NCBI RefSeq assembly: GCF_024372745.1 | Contig: NZ_VOTZ01000023.1 | Coordinates: 1 to 40,660, forward strand | Source of the DNA: Methanocalculus taiwanensis | GTDB lineage: Archaea > Halobacteriota > Methanomicrobia > Methanomicrobiales > Methanocorpusculaceae | DNA: 40,660 nt | Direction of reading: 5' to 3' | In this document: piece by piece, positions 15,004 through 24,159 of the stretch | Numbering within the stretch: position 1 is the first letter of the stretch | Layout of the letters: every line of letters starts with the position of its first letter | The notes under the pieces: model-generated | Told to the model about the DNA's origin: nothing | The model's input: only the letters and a program-made list of their open reading frames with translations | Databases searched by the model: none | Made by a program: the position numbers and the translations under genes

Positions 15004-16440
15004 ATGGAACTGACCGCAAATGAAAAACGTCTCCTGGCTGAGCTTGGGAAGCATGGATCGGCAGATGCATCTATCCTTGCAGATGAGCTTTCTACCGATG
15101 CCGCTGCTGTTGTGCAGTGGGCACACCTTGCCGCAGGTAGAGGGCTTGTCCAGGTCAACCGCGAGGTGAAGGAAGAATATCAGCTCACTGAAGAGGGAGA
15201 GGCCTATGCCAGAGACGGTCTTCCAGAACGGCAGGTGGTCGAGAGTATTGATGGAGAAATCCCGATGGGGGAACTCTCCCGGCACCCTCTTGCAAAGGTC
15301 GCAATTGGCTGGATGCGGAAGAACAACTGGATTGTCATCGACCATGGTATTGCACGAAAAGCTGCTGCTATTCCCGAGAGTCCCGATGAGATAGCCCTCG
15401 AAAAGATCGCCGCTGGCAGTATGGATCTCGATGATTGTGGCGAACTGAAATCCCGTGGTCTTGTCACCGTTCATGAGCAGGTCCGTTGGATCATTGAGAT
15501 CACACCTGCTGGCAGGAATCTTCTAAATGCAGGAATCGATCTCCGTTCAGAAGCAGGCACCCTCACGCGTGAGCAGATTCTATCAGGTTCCTGGCGAAAT
15601 GAAGTGCTCCGCCGCTATAGCCTTGCTACCCCTCCGAGAAGAATATATCCCGGCAAACCGCATCCATATCGCCTGATTCTGGATGAGGTGCGAACCCTCC
15701 TCTTAGAAATGGGATTCTCGGAGTTTTCAGGGAATATCGTCCAGAGCGTCTTCTGGAATTTTGATGCCCTCTTCCAGCCGCAGGATCACCCGGCGCGGGA
15801 GATGCAGGATACCTTCTATCTCGAACATACCTCAGAACTCCCTGATGGGTGGGAGAAGGTACGGGATATGCACGAACATGGGGGCGAAACCTCCTCAACC
15901 GGCTGGGGGGGTGCCTGGGATAAGACGAAGGCTGAAGGTTCCGTCCTCAGGACACATTCGACCGCCCTGTCAATCCAGTATCTCGCTACACACCCGGAAC
16001 CGCCACTCAAGGCTTTCTCTCTCTCAAGAGTGTATAGGCGTGAATCGATTGATCCAACCCATCTTGCTGAATTCGAGCAGCTTGAAGGAATCGTGATGGA
16101 TGAGGGTGTCACCTTCAGCCATCTTCTTGGTTTCCTAAAGGAGTTCTATCACCGGATGGGATTCTCTGATGTCAGGTTCCGGCCTGCGTATTTCCCGTAT
16201 ACCGAACCCTCAGTCGAGCCTGAGGTCTGGGTGGATGGCCTTGGATGGGTGGAGCTTGGCGGTGCAGGTGTCTTCCGTGAGGAGGTGACTTCACCTTTTG
16301 GCATTTCGTACCCGGTTCTGGCATGGGGACTTGGAATCTCGCGTGTGGCTATGCTCAGGCTCGGCTTAAAGGATCTGCGGCAGCTCTATAAGAGCGATAT
16401 CGATTGGATCCGCAACACTCCGTCATACCGGAGGATCTAG
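15004..16440 (+). CDS. pheS: Phenylalanine-tRNA ligase alpha subunit
   Basis: Catalytic subunit of the heterotetrameric PheRS. The 478-residue archaeal-type protein has an N-terminal winged-helix region (about 1-190) and a class II catalytic domain containing [14 protein letters not shown] (motif 2 region), [11 protein letters not shown], the [15 protein letters not shown] segment and GWGLGISR-like motif 3 ([14 protein letters not shown]). The start at 15004 has AAGGTGGTG upstream and gives the standard [12 protein letters not shown]-terminus; an upstream in-frame ATG at 14974 lies inside trpS. The pheT ATG follows 2 bases after the stop. Confidence 0.96.
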   Translation: MELTANEKRLLAELGKHGSADASILADELSTDAAAVVQWAHLAAGRGLVQVNREVKEEYQLTEEGEAYARDGLPERQVVESIDGEIPMGELSRHPLAKVAIGWMRKNNWIVIDHGIARKAAAIPESPDEIALEKIAAGSMDLDDCGELKSRGLVTVHEQVRWIIEITPAGRNLLNAGIDLRSEAGTLTREQILSGSWRNEVLRRYSLATPPRRIYPGKPHPYRLILDEVRTLLLEMGFSEFSGNIVQSVFWNFDALFQPQDHPAREMQDTFYLEHTSELPDGWEKVRDMHEHGGETSSTGWGGAWDKTKAEGSVLRTHSTALSIQYLATHPEPPLKAFSLSRVYRRESIDPTHLAEFEQLEGIVMDEGVTFSHLLGFLKEFYHRMGFSDVRFRPAYFPYTEPSVEPEVWVDGLGWVELGGAGVFREEVTSPFGISYPVLAWGLGISRVAMLRLGLKDLRQLYKSDIDWIRNTPSYRRI

Positions 16441-16442
16441 GA

Positions 16443-18059
16443 ATGGCGATTATTACATTAAATTATGAATATCTCGAACGCCTCACGAAAACTGACAGGA
16501 ATACGATTCTGAAATCCCTCCCGATGATCGGATCTGATATCGAACGGGTTGAGGAAGACCATGCAGATGTCGAGTTCTTCCCTGACAGAACCGATCTTTA
16601 CTCGGTTGAGGGGGTAGCACGGGCGATGCGGGGCTTCCTTGGGATTGAGACCGGACTGCCTCATTATCATGTGGCTGAATCCGGCATTTCTTTCTCAGTA
16701 GATCCGGGCCTTGCCGGGATTCGCCCAGTGCTTGGGTCAGCAGTGATCAGGAACCTCCGTTTCGATGATGCCTCAATTGAATCGGTGATGGCACTCCAGG
16801 AGGCGCTCCACTGGGCTATTGGCCGCGGGAGATCCAAGGTCGCGATCGGGGTGCATGATCTCTCCACGGTGAAACCTCCATTCAGGTACATCGCATCTCC
16901 AAGGGATCGACAGTTTGTACCACTTGATTATACCGAATCGATGACAATGGATCAGATCCTCGATGAACACCCAAAAGGAAGGGCATATGCAGGTATTGTC
17001 GAGCAATTCGACCGATTCCCATTAATCGTCGATGCAGATGACCAGGTTCTCTCGTTCCCCCCGATCATCAATGGGGAGCTGACCCGGGTTACATCCGATA
17101 CAACCGATATCCTCCTCGATGTCACAGGAACAGATGAACGGGCTGTCCAGAACACCGTTGCGATCATCTGTACAGCTTTTGCAGAGGCCGGTGGGACAAT
17201 TGAATCGGTTGTAATTGACGGGCAGAAGACCCCCTCGCTTGAACCGGTTGAACGGATCATTGACTCAGATGAATGTGCACGCCTGCTTGGTCTTCCCCTT
17301 ACACCCGAATTAATCGTTCCACTTCTTGAAAGGATGCGGTTTGGGGCTGAACCGCTTGAAGGATCGAAGGTCAGGGTAACCATACCCTGCTACCGGGCCG
17401 ATATCATGCATGACTGGGATATCTTTGAGGATGTTGCCATTGCATATGGTTTTGATCGGTTCCCGGCAACCCTTCCCCCGACATTCACGATAGGATCTGA
17501 AGATCCCGCCTGCCGCTTCATCCGTATTGTTTCAGGTGTTGCAATCGGTCTTGGATATACAGAAGTAATGCCATTTACCCTGACCAATGAACGGGTCAGT
17601 TATGACCAGATGCAGAGGCCGGAATCAGAATCTGCACTGAAGGTGCTTCACCCGATCTCAATTGAGAATACCATTATCAGAACCGATCTTCTCCCGATGC
17701 TGCTTGAGATCCTGCAGCTGAATAAACACCGCGAGCTGCCACAGCGGATCTTTACGGCAGGGGATGTAAATGATGGAACACTCACATATCAGAAGATGGC
17801 AATAGCTGCAATCCACCCGTCAGCGGACTTCTCGGAGATCTATGCAACAGTGGATGTATTTCTGAGAGAATTGGGTGCGGAAACTCTCACCATCGCCCCC
17901 TCGGATGACCCTGCATTTCTCCCTGGCAGACAGGGTGCAGTCATGAATGGATCGGAAAAAATAGGCTGTTTCGGGGAGCTTCACCCCGATGCGATCGTCG
18001 CTTTTGATCTCGAACATCCTGTGATTGGGTTTGAGATCGATATGAGACCATTTCTTTAA
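16443..18059 (+). CDS. pheT: Phenylalanine-tRNA ligase beta subunit
   Basis: Tetramer partner of PheS with editing (B3/B4), B5 and catalytic-like domains. The 538 residues fit the short archaeal form, which lacks the C-terminal anticodon-binding extension of bacterial PheT. Recognisable segments are [26 protein letters not shown]-type N-terminus, the FPPIINGE segment, the B5 domain region near [16 protein letters not shown], and [28 protein letters not shown]. The start at 16443 follows GGAGG and lies 2 bases after pheS. It ends 5 bases from the convergent hisF stop. Confidence 0.95.
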   Translation: MAIITLNYEYLERLTKTDRNTILKSLPMIGSDIERVEEDHADVEFFPDRTDLYSVEGVARAMRGFLGIETGLPHYHVAESGISFSVDPGLAGIRPVLGSAVIRNLRFDDASIESVMALQEALHWAIGRGRSKVAIGVHDLSTVKPPFRYIASPRDRQFVPLDYTESMTMDQILDEHPKGRAYAGIVEQFDRFPLIVDADDQVLSFPPIINGELTRVTSDTTDILLDVTGTDERAVQNTVAIICTAFAEAGGTIESVVIDGQKTPSLEPVERIIDSDECARLLGLPLTPELIVPLLERMRFGAEPLEGSKVRVTIPCYRADIMHDWDIFEDVAIAYGFDRFPATLPPTFTIGSEDPACRFIRIVSGVAIGLGYTEVMPFTLTNERVSYDQMQRPESESALKVLHPISIENTIIRTDLLPMLLEILQLNKHRELPQRIFTAGDVNDGTLTYQKMAIAAIHPSADFSEIYATVDVFLRELGAETLTIAPSDDPAFLPGRQGAVMNGSEKIGCFGELHPDAIVAFDLEHPVIGFEIDMRPFL

Positions 18060-18064
18060 AAGGG

Positions 18065-18871
18065 TCAGAGCCGCACCGGGACACCCCGTGTGGCAAGATA
18101 CTCTTTTACATCCCTGATGGTCAATTCCCCAAAGTGAAAGACGGATGCAGCAAGGCAGGCATCAGCTTTTCCTGTAACGAATCCCTCATAGAAGTGCTCA
18201 AGCGTCCCCACCCCTCCGGATGCAACAACCGGGATGTTTGTGGCAGAGGCGACTGCTTCTGTGATCGGGATATCAAAACCTTCTTTTGTGCCGTCCGTCT
18301 CCATTGACGTGAGCAGGATCTCGCCCGCACCCCGCTCTTCTGCCTCCTTTGCCCACAGGATCGCATCAATACCTGTTGGTCTGCTCCCCCCATGCGTTAC
18401 GACCTCATACCAGCATGAAGATCCATCGGGGAGGGAGATCTCTGTAGTTCCATCCTGAGGTATGTAATTTCGTCTTACATCCATTGCAAGGACGATACAT
18501 TGGGTTCCAAATGCAGCCGCACCCTCGGAGATGATTTTGGGGTTTTGTACAGCAGCTGTATTCATCGATACTTTATCTGCACCGGCACGGAGAATGGCGG
18601 TGATATCGGCTGTTGTGTTGATCCCGCCGCCGACTGTCAGTGGCAGGAAGAGTTGATCGGCGGCACGGGATATGAGCTCGACGATCGTCTTTCTTTTCTC
18701 TTTTGATGCGGTAATATCAAGAAAGACAACCTCGTCTGCCCCCTGCTCGTTATACCGTGCTGCCAGCTCCACCGGGTCACCTGCATCCCGGAGATCCTCA
18801 AAATGTGTGCCTTTCACTACCCTGCCATCTTTCAGGTCAAGGCATGGAATGATCCTGCGTGTCAATGCCAT
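18065..18871 (-). CDS. hisF: Imidazole glycerol phosphate synthase cyclase subunit
   Basis: TIM-barrel cyclase that, with HisH, makes imidazole glycerol phosphate and AICAR in histidine synthesis. The 268-residue product has the two catalytic aspartates, D12 (IPCLDLKDG) and D131 (VLAMDVRRN), and phosphate loops VGGGI and VVASGGVG. The start at 18871 matches the family N-terminus; an upstream ATG at 18892 would add seven residues and cannot be excluded because neither has a good Shine-Dalgarno. No other his gene is in the window, so hisF is unlinked here. It shares a short promoter region with the divergent ahcY. Confidence 0.96.
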   Translation of the reverse strand: MALTRRIIPCLDLKDGRVVKGTHFEDLRDAGDPVELAARYNEQGADEVVFLDITASKEKRKTIVELISRAADQLFLPLTVGGGINTTADITAILRAGADKVSMNTAAVQNPKIISEGAAAFGTQCIVLAMDVRRNYIPQDGTTEISLPDGSSCWYEVVTHGGSRPTGIDAILWAKEAEERGAGEILLTSMETDGTKEGFDIPITEAVASATNIPVVASGGVGTLEHFYEGFVTGKADACLAASVFHFGELTIRDVKEYLATRGVPVRL

Positions 18872-18917
18872 TACAAGAATGATATGTCGCATCCTGTTAT
18901 CAAGCTCTGTTTTCTTT

Positions 18918-18935
18918 CGGGGTTATTAAGAGATC
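18918..18935. promoter_or_regulatory. Shared AT box between hisF and ahcY
   Basis: TTATTAA at 18923-18929 reads as a TATA-like element on both strands and is the only AT-rich block in the 98-base gap. Transcription starts about 25 bases either side would place short leaders on both genes, so one box may serve both directions. Confidence 0.35.
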
Positions 18936-18969
18936 ATGCGTTCAACTGATACAGACAGGGTTTTAGAGT

Positions 18970-20193
18970 ATGCATACTGGTGAAGCAAAGATCCGCTGGG
19001 CGGAACAATATATGCCGGTTCTCAGGGAGATCCGGGAGAGGTTCGTGAAAGAGCAGCCGCTTGCCGGGATCGTAATCGGTATGGCACTCCATGTCGAGGC
19101 AAAGACCGCTGTCCTCGTAAGGACGCTTGTTGCCGGTGGTGCTGAGGTGCATATCACCGGCTGCAATCCGTTGTCGACGCAGGATGATGTTGTCGATGCG
19201 CTCAAGGCATCAGGTGTCCACTGCTATGCAAAGCGTGCTTGCACTCTTGAGGAGTATTATTCCGCAATTGACCAGGTACTGGATGCAAAGCCATCTATTA
19301 CGATAGATGACGGAATGGATCTCATCCACCGTCTCCACACAGGCAGGCGGGATATACTTCCACTTGTGCTTGGCGGGTGCGAGGAGACGACGACCGGTAT
19401 CCACCGTCTGAAGGCGATGGCAAAAGAGAAGAAACTCCTCTTCCCGGTGGTTGCTGTCAACGACACTCCGATGAAGCATTTCTTCGACAATGTCCATGGC
19501 ACCGGAGAGAGTGCGCTTACTGCGATCATGGCAACGACAAACTGCCTGATCGCAGGCAAACAAGTCGTTGTTGCGGGGTACGGGTACTGCGGCAGGGGTC
19601 TCGCCACCAAGGCACGGGCACTTGGTGCACGGGTGATCGTCACAGAGATCGATCCACGCCGTGCTCTCCAGGCACACTTTGATGGATTCGAGCTGATGAC
19701 GATGCGTGAGGCTGCACCGATTGGAGAGCTCTTTGTCACGACAACCGGCAATCTCAGCGTCCTCACAGCAGATGACTTTGCATTGATGAAGGATGGAGCA
19801 ATTCTCTGCAATGCAGGGCACTTCAATGTCGAGATCGATATTGGATGGCTTGAGACAAATGCTGATTCTATCGGAAGGCGTGACGGAATCGATTCCTATT
19901 CATTTGGCGACCGGACACTCCATGTCCTGGCAGAAGGACGTCTTGTCAACCTGGCCGTGCCAAAAGGGATGGGTCATCCGATTGAGGTGATGGATCTCTC
20001 CTTTGCAGTTCAGGCGTTATCAACCGAGTATATGGCAAAACAGGGGCGGAATCTAACCCCTGGCGTCCACGAGGTGCCAACCGCAATCGACGAGCAGATC
20101 GCCAGGATCAAACTCGCAGCACTCGGATGCTCAATCGATACGCTCACCGAAGAACAGGCGGAATATATGTCCTCCTGGAATGTCGGAACATAA
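18970..20193 (+). CDS. ahcY: Adenosylhomocysteinase family protein
   Basis: NAD-dependent hydrolase that removes S-adenosylhomocysteine, or in some methanogens S-inosylhomocysteine after deamination, keeping methylation going. The 407-residue form lacks the insertion found in many bacterial enzymes, as usual in archaea. The N-terminus (MPVLREIRE, MALHVEAKTAVLVRTL), the NAD-binding GYGYCGRG at 203-210 and the late AVPKGMGHPIEVMDLSFA stretch define the family. Which substrate is used cannot be told from the sequence. The gene stands alone between divergent hisF and convergent ogg. Confidence 0.95.
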   Translation: MHTGEAKIRWAEQYMPVLREIRERFVKEQPLAGIVIGMALHVEAKTAVLVRTLVAGGAEVHITGCNPLSTQDDVVDALKASGVHCYAKRACTLEEYYSAIDQVLDAKPSITIDDGMDLIHRLHTGRRDILPLVLGGCEETTTGIHRLKAMAKEKKLLFPVVAVNDTPMKHFFDNVHGTGESALTAIMATTNCLIAGKQVVVAGYGYCGRGLATKARALGARVIVTEIDPRRALQAHFDGFELMTMREAAPIGELFVTTTGNLSVLTADDFALMKDGAILCNAGHFNVEIDIGWLETNADSIGRRDGIDSYSFGDRTLHVLAEGRLVNLAVPKGMGHPIEVMDLSFAVQALSTEYMAKQGRNLTPGVHEVPTAIDEQIARIKLAALGCSIDTLTEEQAEYMSSWNVGT

Positions 20194-20199
20194 TTTCAC

Positions 20200-21051
20200 T
20201 CACTTTTTTCTTATCTCCTGAATCATCTCTCGCGCGGCGAAGAGATATTCCTGGGCATAGCCAGCATTTGGTCCGAATATTTTGCGGGCAGAATCTGCAA
20301 TACTGTCATATGAATATCGTTTCCCCTCGTCAAGGTAGTGCGTACGCATGATCCGGTCAATCCAGACATCGACGGGTACTGCTTCCAAATGGTGAAAGGC
20401 AAAGAGGAGTATGCAATCGGCAACTTTCTTGCCTACACCGGGAAGCCTGATCAGTTCGGCGCGCGCCTCTCTGTAGGGGAGGGTCGCGATCTTCTCTTCC
20501 CACGTAGAATCGGCAGATAGCACTGTTGCAGTACCACAGAGATATTTATCCCGGTACCCGACGCGGCAACTCCGGATATCGCAGAGGGGAGATGCTGCGA
20601 GTATCTCCGGGGAGGGAAAGGTGTATCTCCCTTCACGAATCTCCTCTCCAAATCTCTCGCAGAGAAGTTTAATCCGGGTTTGTATTCCGGGAATGTTTGC
20701 AAATGTTGCGACTATATAGGAGGCAGTACATTCCCATGCCGGCTGCCGCACGATCCGAAGCCCATATGCCTCTAAAACTGCCTGCTGAAGGATCGGATCA
20801 TCCGGAAAGCCTGTTAGTATTCCTTTTAGATCCAGATCCAGATCGAAATATCTGATAATCTCCCCTTCTGTCACTCCGAAAAAGTGAAGTTGATTGCCGT
20901 CCTGCCTGATCCTAACCGCCTTATTGTTAAGAACCCCGCACCACCATGCTCCCAGCTTCTCCCACCGGAAGACCTGCCCGCAGGATAGGGTTTTATCAAG
21001 ATTGAAAGGGACCGCGTTTCCTTCCAGAACGAGGCTCATATATTCCGCCAC
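20200..21051 (-). CDS. ogg: 8-oxoguanine DNA glycosylase, OGG1 type
   Basis: Base excision repair glycosylase/lyase that removes 8-oxoguanine. The 283-residue protein has an N-terminal OGG domain (LDKTLSCGQVFRW) and a helix-hairpin-helix motif LPGVGKKVADC at 203-213 with the catalytic lysine K209, followed by the catalytic aspartate D228 in VPVDVW. The GTG start at 21051 has GGTGA 9 bases upstream, overlapping the stop of the preceding gene; an ATG four codons later is an alternative. It lies 5 bases after the methylase/HEPN gene on the same strand, so the two are probably co-transcribed. Confidence 0.93.
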   Translation of the reverse strand: MAEYMSLVLEGNAVPFNLDKTLSCGQVFRWEKLGAWWCGVLNNKAVRIRQDGNQLHFFGVTEGEIIRYFDLDLDLKGILTGFPDDPILQQAVLEAYGLRIVRQPAWECTASYIVATFANIPGIQTRIKLLCERFGEEIREGRYTFPSPEILAASPLCDIRSCRVGYRDKYLCGTATVLSADSTWEEKIATLPYREARAELIRLPGVGKKVADCILLFAFHHLEAVPVDVWIDRIMRTHYLDEGKRYSYDSIADSARKIFGPNAGYAQEYLFAAREMIQEIRKK

Positions 21052-21056
21052 GCTCT

Positions 21057-23156
21057 TTATTCACCCGTGATTAGTCCGAGATTGTTCATCATCTTATACA
21101 CATCTTCGTTCTCGTCTTCGAACCCGGATTCGGCTTCGTAGTGGTAGGATACCCACCGGACCTTCTTCCCGTCAATCCGGTTATAGAAGTACCAGGCAGG
21201 TTCACCAGTTGCCTGATGGAAAACCAGGAGAAATAAGGGCAGGAGTTTCAATGGTTCTGGACTGTCACGTGAATAGAGATACAGCGATCCGGTATCCAGA
21301 GGTATGAGTGAATTGATCGTCAACCCGAGAAAACGTGGTCTTGTGCCGGTGATGGACTTAACCTGGGAGAAAAAGATACCATCATGGTATTCCGCAGCGC
21401 TGGGTTGAATCACCATTACGTCATTGAAGGTGTCCCTGATCCTCTCTCTGAACCGGGTGAGCAATCTCTCAAGAACAACAAGCTGTTCTTCCCGCTCTCT
21501 CTCTCCGGCGATGCCTCCATGACCTTTCCAGTCGTTTCTGAGATCGGCGATCTCGTCAAAGAGGGCAAAGAGCCTCTTACTTGTTATATTATCAATAAAT
21601 TCACGACCCGGATATCCAAATTGCCGCTTCATCTCATCGTGCCTGCTTCCTGATGAGAACCTCTTTCGAATATGGCGGCCTGCCCTTCTGCAGATGATTA
21701 TCCAGCTCCGGAATGTGGCATTTTTATAAATATCACGGAATTCCGGATCCTCATCGAGGAGGTCAATCCCTTCTCTCATAATGGCCGGCTCTAATGCAGA
21801 AAGGAGAATGCCCGCAATAAATTCAGCAGCCGCCTCAAAGAAATGGAAGAGGTGGGATACTTTTCTTGCAGGGCTTCTTTCGGCAAGATATGCCCAGAGG
21901 ATGGAAGCCAGCGGATAAGGCAGGGTCTCGATCCACTCTTCGATTCTCTCTCCCTCTCTCAATGTTTCGATCTGGCTCCAGGTGGATCGTGAAGACAATG
22001 GATGCATCCAGAGTTCTTTCTGAAGCAATTTGAGCCTTCCTTGTTCAGATTCAATCAATGTGTTAATTGCGATCACCTCTGCCTGAATCTGAGGGGCGGG
22101 AAGATAGATCTCTGTCCTGGCAAGCGTATCTGAGAAATGATCAATTGTACCTGATCGCTTCCCCACAAGTTCCCGGATTGCTCTGCCCAGCTCTGTCTGT
22201 AAAAAACCAATAAGGTACTCCGGTTCAACCGTTCCGGGTCTGAGGAGGATGCATGCAGCATCGGTTGATAGATCTGACAGATCCTCGCTTGAGATCACTG
22301 GTGGTGCATCCGGTGAGAATGGGAGATAGATTCTCCTGCCTGCATCATGTAATGTTCCGCAGGCGCCGGTGATGATCGATCTGGTAATTCCGGAGAAAGG
22401 AATGCGGGGAGCTCCATGCTCTTCTGCCAGCTGTCTTACTCTCTCTTCAAGATGTATCTCATCAAGTGTTCTAAACTCTGACGACCGGATAAAAACGCCC
22501 AGTTCCGCTTTTTTCCCATTCTTCTGCTGTTTTAGATTCTGAAGGAGGATCGCATGACGCGAAGTGTCATTTAAGAGTTCTCCCACCATCATCAAACCAG
22601 CTCTTCCTTTCTTAATGATGATAAACAGCTGTTCTTCTTCTGTTCCATAGCTAGTAAGATCTCGTGGCATGGTGAGTGCTGCTTCGCAAGAGAGTCCGGA
22701 TTCCAGGAAAAATCCCTCTTTTATGGCTTTTTTGAAGAGATCCCGTGGAATGATCGAGATGAGGGCGCCATTTTCAGAAAGATGGAGCGCAGATAAAATC
22801 AGGAGGTGATAGGTACCTGATTCAGATACCTGTTGCGTATCCCTCTCTTCTGCCGCTTTCCTCCGGGATTCTCTGGGTGGCATTGAGGGGGGAAAGAGGA
22901 GGATCAGATCGAATGTCCTTTTGCATCGGGAGAGGATCGTTGCCGAATCGCCTTGTATTATCCGGATGCCTTCGTGAGTCACTCTTTTATAGTCACCCAG
23001 AATAGCTGCAGCGTATTTTGCACCAGTCTCATGACTGATTGCAGCAAGGGTATCTGTCCCATCTCCACCAAGGCTGAGGATTGATTGGTATCCTTTATCT
23101 GAAGCATACAGGACGATGAAGGATCTAATCCACTCGGGATATGCCATTGATATCAT
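21057..23156 (-). CDS. Degenerate N6-methylase / specificity-like protein with C-terminal HEPN-type motif
   Basis: A 699-residue protein of unknown function. The N-terminal 190 residues look like a SAM-methyltransferase fold (LSLGGDGTDTLA, then FDLILLFPPSMPP where N6-methylases have NPPY), so the catalytic Asn is replaced and activity is doubtful. Residues about 225-380 resemble the end of a type I specificity/target-recognition domain (CILLRPGTVEPEYLIGFLQT, ARTEIYLPAPQIQAEVI, then a helix). The C-terminal half is helical and contains RNDWKGH (R540 to H546), matching the Rx4-6H motif of HEPN nucleases. The ATG at 23156 is chosen over a TTG two codons earlier; GAGGTGA lies 10 bases upstream. 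No restriction gene or partner is nearby; ogg follows by 5 bases. Confidence 0.75.
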   Translation of the reverse strand: MISMAYPEWIRSFIVLYASDKGYQSILSLGGDGTDTLAAISHETGAKYAAAILGDYKRVTHEGIRIIQGDSATILSRCKRTFDLILLFPPSMPPRESRRKAAEERDTQQVSESGTYHLLILSALHLSENGALISIIPRDLFKKAIKEGFFLESGLSCEAALTMPRDLTSYGTEEEQLFIIIKKGRAGLMMVGELLNDTSRHAILLQNLKQQKNGKKAELGVFIRSSEFRTLDEIHLEERVRQLAEEHGAPRIPFSGITRSIITGACGTLHDAGRRIYLPFSPDAPPVISSEDLSDLSTDAACILLRPGTVEPEYLIGFLQTELGRAIRELVGKRSGTIDHFSDTLARTEIYLPAPQIQAEVIAINTLIESEQGRLKLLQKELWMHPLSSRSTWSQIETLREGERIEEWIETLPYPLASILWAYLAERSPARKVSHLFHFFEAAAEFIAGILLSALEPAIMREGIDLLDEDPEFRDIYKNATFRSWIIICRRAGRHIRKRFSSGSRHDEMKRQFGYPGREFIDNITSKRLFALFDEIADLRNDWKGHGGIAGEREREEQLVVLERLLTRFRERIRDTFNDVMVIQPSAAEYHDGIFFSQVKSITGTRPRFLGLTINSLIPLDTGSLYLYSRDSPEPLKLLPLFLLVFHQATGEPAWYFYNRIDGKKVRWVSYHYEAESGFEDENEDVYKMMNNLGLITGE

Positions 23157-23227
23157 ATTCAATCTCTCACCTCATCAAACTCTGGCAGACGAGAATACTT
23201 ATCTGCTGATACCTCTCAAAAGGCAGT

Positions 23228-23833
23228 ATGAGTCGCATGGTTATCATAGCAATCCTTTCTCTCCTTTTTCTCTGCGCATCTGCCGGATGCACGGGGATAC
23301 TCCCGGGACAGAATAATGCAGGCACTTTACCTGATCAGACACAGTACCAACCAACATATGAGCCCGCGGGGGAAACACCAGCAGTAGTACAACCACAGGC
23401 ATATGCCCAGACCTCCTCCCAGTCATCCGGTGGAGTCAACTCGATCTCCCGGATGGTAATATGGGCTGAACCAATGGATATGGGTGCTTTTCATGATCTT
23501 GATGGCCTGATAATCAAGTACTGCTTCTATGATACCAATAACCGCCCGGTCAGTTTTGACGGGACCTTCATCTCAATGCAGATAAGCATTCATACCCCTG
23601 ACACAAACCGTCAGAAACTGAAGATCAATCCAAGACAGATATACCGGGGTTCGACTACCATCACCCGTTCGCTGCCCGATGAAGAGTATCCGCTCCGTGG
23701 AATATGGATTCCCTATACTGAGCTGACACTCGATGCCCAGGATCGTGGAATCGGCCGTGTCCACGTAAAAGCAACCCTGCCGACAGGGGTTGTGCTTGAG
23801 GCTGAGGAGCGGTATATCTGGCCGGTTACATGA
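23228..23833 (+). CDS. Secreted lipoprotein, hypothetical
   Basis: A 201-residue exported protein. Residues 4-20 are a hydrophobic signal and C21 follows SAG, forming a lipobox, so the protein is probably lipid-modified outside the membrane. A Gln/Pro/Ser-rich linker covers about 25-70. The remaining 130 residues look like a beta-sandwich (IWAEPMDMGAFHDLDGLIIKYCFYD, then alternating strands to RYIWPVT). I recognise no family. The start at 23228 has AAAGGC upstream. It is divergent from the methylase/HEPN gene, with a 71-base gap, and convergent with the small membrane-protein gene. Confidence 0.8.
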   Translation: MSRMVIIAILSLLFLCASAGCTGILPGQNNAGTLPDQTQYQPTYEPAGETPAVVQPQAYAQTSSQSSGGVNSISRMVIWAEPMDMGAFHDLDGLIIKYCFYDTNNRPVSFDGTFISMQISIHTPDTNRQKLKINPRQIYRGSTTITRSLPDEEYPLRGIWIPYTELTLDAQDRGIGRVHVKATLPTGVVLEAEERYIWPVT

Positions 23834-23851
23834 AACCGGAATCTCTTCCTC

Positions 23852-24043
23852 TCATTCTTTCATTATAAAGAAGCCGATTACGGCGAGGAATAAACCGATC
23901 AGGACGGCGATGATCCCAAGCGATCCTTTCAGCACCACGATCACCTCGGGGATGTACAGGTACATCCCATATCCGCCGAGAAGAATGAGGACGATCCCGG
24001 CTATAAGGCTTCCAAGCCCTGCTTTATCAACCATATGTATCAT
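23852..24043 (-). CDS. Small two-helix membrane protein, probably leaderless
   Basis: A 63-residue protein made almost entirely of two hydrophobic helices (about 10-30 and 38-58) with a short polar N-terminus, function unknown. The ATG at 24043 lies 20-27 bases from a perfect TTTATATA (24070-24063) and has no Shine-Dalgarno, so translation probably begins at or very near the 5' end of the mRNA. An ATG three codons later is an alternative. The family is not recognised. Confidence 0.65.
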   Translation of the reverse strand: MIHMVDKAGLGSLIAGIVLILLGGYGMYLYIPEVIVVLKGSLGIIAVLIGLFLAVIGFFIMKE

Positions 24044-24059
24044 ATTTTCGTTCTTTTTG

Positions 24060-24073
24060 TGATATATAAAAGT
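24060..24073 (-). promoter_or_regulatory. TATA box of the small membrane protein gene
   Basis: TTTATATA on the minus strand at 24070-24063, about 24 bases before the ATG at 24043, the spacing expected for an archaeal promoter of a leaderless transcript. Confidence 0.6.
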
Positions 24074-24159
24074 TATACACATATCCTCCATGTGCCATGT
24101 CAACATCTGACAAAGACTAATGCGTCATACCGCAAACAAGAATCCATACAGGGATAGCA

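Noticed and set aside
19210-19826. Two long minus-strand frames inside ahcY
   Set aside because: Both are shadows; ahcY motifs in the plus frame are unambiguous.
21057-23156. Functional restriction-modification methyltransferase
   Set aside because: The catalytic NPPY is replaced by FPPS and no restriction subunit is nearby.
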